From: Colius striatus
Lineage: Eukaryota; Chordata; Aves; Coliiformes; Coliidae
Assembly (NCBI RefSeq): GCF_028858725.1
Contig: NC_084759.1
Location: forward strand, 98,452,362-98,516,361
Direction: 5' to 3'
Length of the DNA: 64,000 nt
In this document: positions 62,035-64,000 of the stretch, piece by piece
Layout of the letters: each line of letters begins with the position of its first letter
How positions within the stretch are numbered: the stretch's first letter is position 1
Notes under the pieces: model-generated
Database searches by the model: none
Seen by the model: only the letters and a program-made list of their open reading frames with translations
Told to the model about the DNA's origin: nothing
Position numbers and translations under genes: made by a program

Positions 62035-62119
62035 CTTGTCTAGATATTACTTGCACACTGAGTTGCACTGTTCCATCTGTTTTCACTCCTTGATCAAAAA
62101 GGCTTCGGTCTGGGTCCAG
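62035..62119 (-). CDS. GABPA: GA-binding protein alpha chain, OST-domain exon
   Basis: This 85-bp exon has acceptor GCATTTGTCAAG and donor CAAG/GTAAG. It reads LDPDRSLFDQGVKTDGTVQL and on to SVQVISRQ, then the G of a split Gly. It is the middle of the N-terminal OST (ubiquitin-like) domain. The codon before the last Gln is AGA (Arg), where the human protein has Tyr as I remember it; the reading frame and splice site are otherwise intact. Confidence 0.96.
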
Positions 62120-62842
62120 CTTGACAAATGCAAAAAAAAAAGTATTAGTCTCACAGTTACAAGAAACTTACTCTCCTTTAAACACCAGAAACACTTAGTG
62201 TCTGCAGCACATTTTCTGAAGAAGTGTGGAAATATTTCTAGTACTATGTAGACACAGAACACGACAAAGAATTCAAATGGAATTTGAAACGTTCCACTCT
62301 GGTCTGTTTAAGGTAGTTTCACTTAGAGACATTTTTTAGCCTAACAAAAAACCCAATACCTGGAACTACCTTCACTTTGTGAAAAGTACCTATAGTTCCT
62401 TTTCCCAGTTTTACCATCTTCATAAAAATGCTTGTCTTTAAAGCACAATGAGAAACAGTTATAATGTCTAACACATGGTGGCGCCTGCAAAAATAAGGGA
62501 GGTGGAGGATTCCTTCAGTTATGTTTTGATATCTATGCACCTGATTAGTATAAAAACCTTTTAGCGTCATTCAGATTCAAAACAATGTTAGACTCACAGA
62601 AGTTCAGGCACCAACAGATCATGTGGGTTGCCCCAGAAAAGAGTGTATTGTTGCCCTCATTCTTCTTTCACTTGTAAAGTGGTAATTTTTTTGTTTCTTA
62701 CCCTCACCCCAGGAATCTTGAAAGTACTTTGATCTCATTCACCAAATGAAGCATGAATTCCATAAACAATGGAAGAAATAGACAAAGTATGTAAAATGCT
62801 TCCCCATTAAGAGGTGAAATCTTTTGTAGTCTTTCAGTTTAC
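62120..62842 (-). other. GABPA: GABPA intron
   Basis: This 0.7-kb intron has donor GTAAAC. Nothing is recognisable in it. Confidence 0.9.
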
Positions 62843-62987
62843 CTGAATATCTTGTAGACAGATTTCATGTGCATCCAAGGAACACTGCAGTCTGGGTTCC
62901 AACAACTTCTTAAGATTTCCAATTGGTTCATTGATGTCAATAGCTTGACTCACAAATTCTGCTGTGGTGTAGGTTTGCTCAACAATG
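62843..62987 (-). CDS. GABPA: GA-binding protein alpha chain, first GABPA coding exon inside the window (N-terminal part)
   Basis: This 145-bp exon has acceptor TATTTAAG and donor TTCAG/GTAAAC. The first base completes a split Ser codon; the exon then encodes IVEQTYTTAEFVSQAIDINE and on to CLQDIQ. It begins the OST domain. By comparison with human, only the first coding exon, with about 26 residues including the start codon, lies beyond the right edge. A full bird protein would then be about 455 residues. The acceptor has a weak pyrimidine tract, but phase and sequence leave no doubt. Confidence 0.95.
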
Positions 62988-64000
62988 CTTAAATACCAAA
63001 TTAATATACAAAAATATTATCTGCATGTTAAAACGGTACACGTGTAGCAAAGCTTCAAAAAAAAGTTAAAACTACATATAAGGTAATACTGACTCTGAAA
63101 TCTTGATATCACACAAAAACACTTCTTAGCTTGAGTAGAGAATTAATTACTAAACTTGGTTCGATTGATTTTAGAGTTGTGCAGCTTTTACCCTATCACC
63201 ATTAAAAAGCTAGGTTAAATACCAAGATTGTTTTCAGATCACCATTTTCAAGAGATTAAGTCACCATTAGCATATTCTACATTACTAACTTCCATGTAAA
63301 CTAATTCTATCAGCCTTGCTTAAACTACATGTAAAATAAAGTTTAAAAACACGAAACACAGAAACTTGATGGGGGAAAATTAAATCTACTTTAATATAGA
63401 CTAATTGTCTTTATCCTTGTGCTGACAGATGAAAAGACAAGATTAATGCATACAAGAGACATCTAAAAGGAGCTACAGCAACATGTAGCCTTGAAGGAAA
63501 CATTAGTCACGTCATGGTTGTCCTGCATTAAAATGATGACAGTATTGGTGTAGGCATTCAGAAACATCAATGTATGGGGCTCATGTCTTAACAATCTCAG
63601 ACAGTCGGTCTCTCTACATTTATACAGGAGAAAATCTGAAAGTATGCAGACATAGACAGTTTCTAAGTAGTCAAAATGTACGAGGAGCTCAGCATAATAA
63701 ATACATAATCTATAATAATAAATTATTTAATAATAAATCAGCCAATAACTGGGTTTGAGTCAGTTCTCCAAAGCAGTTTCCTAAAGAGCAGGTCACCTAC
63801 CAGTCTCAGCTAAGACTATCCAACACATCAACTGCCTCTCTGCTTTCAAAAAGAGTTGTAAAAAAACAAGAGGAAGCATTAGGAAGAAAAAAAAAAAAAA
63901 AAACCCAACAAGTTGAGATAATTAAGTCAAAGAATATCTTGCTTTGGTGCCTACAGTTCCAATGGCCCTAACAACAATGTAGTCAATAGATACAAAACAT
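62988..64000 (-). other. GABPA: GABPA intron (partial) at the right edge
   Basis: The intron upstream of the previous exon runs out of the window. It contains an A run at about 63886-63903 and is AT-rich, with no recognisable repeat or gene. The promoter and first exons of GABPA are not in the window. Confidence 0.85.

Overview
This is vertebrate nuclear DNA, almost certainly from a bird. The recognisable repeats are CR1 LINE 3' ends (with the ATTCTATG-type tail) and avian-type endogenous retrovirus LTRs; no SINE or L1 was recognised, and the two genes have typical vertebrate exon/intron structure. I cannot name the species; the LTR types suggest a non-galliform (neoavian) bird, which is an inference.

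Layout. (1) Positions 1-16000, plus strand: the 3' end of APP (amyloid precursor protein). The last three coding exons are at 3788-3888, 7006-7152 and 14731-14832, followed by a 3'UTR of about 1.17 kb ending at a canonical poly(A) signal at 15978. The last intron holds a solo LTR (10951-11529) in antisense orientation. (2) About 16000-47670: a gene-free interval between two convergent genes. It holds CR1 fragments (20265, 22514, 36779, 38412/39773), two full-length members of one LTR family (28115-29246 and 38704-39772, the second inserted into a CR1), and a 5' fragment of a related LTR (32298-32893). (3) 47670-64000, minus strand: GABPA (GA-binding protein alpha, an ETS transcription factor). 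All coding exons except the first are present (eight exons, 62987 down to 50334), followed by a probable 3'UTR of about 2.6 kb. The last GABPA intron holds a third, sense-oriented member of the same LTR family (51967-53305), with a perfect 5-bp target duplication.

The tail-to-tail APP/GABPA arrangement matches the order I know from human 21q21. The two genes are not known to form a pathway; their adjacency is conserved synteny.

The most unusual content is the LTR family itself. Its members are 1.07-1.34 kb, have TG...CA ends and 5-bp target duplications, and carry an open reading frame of 190 and 258 codons in the two younger copies. That frame contains in-frame tandem repeats of about 12 and about 28 residues. 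The start of the frame is recognisable in the more divergent related LTR at 32298. Whether the frame is translated or only reflects U3 repeat structure cannot be decided from this window.
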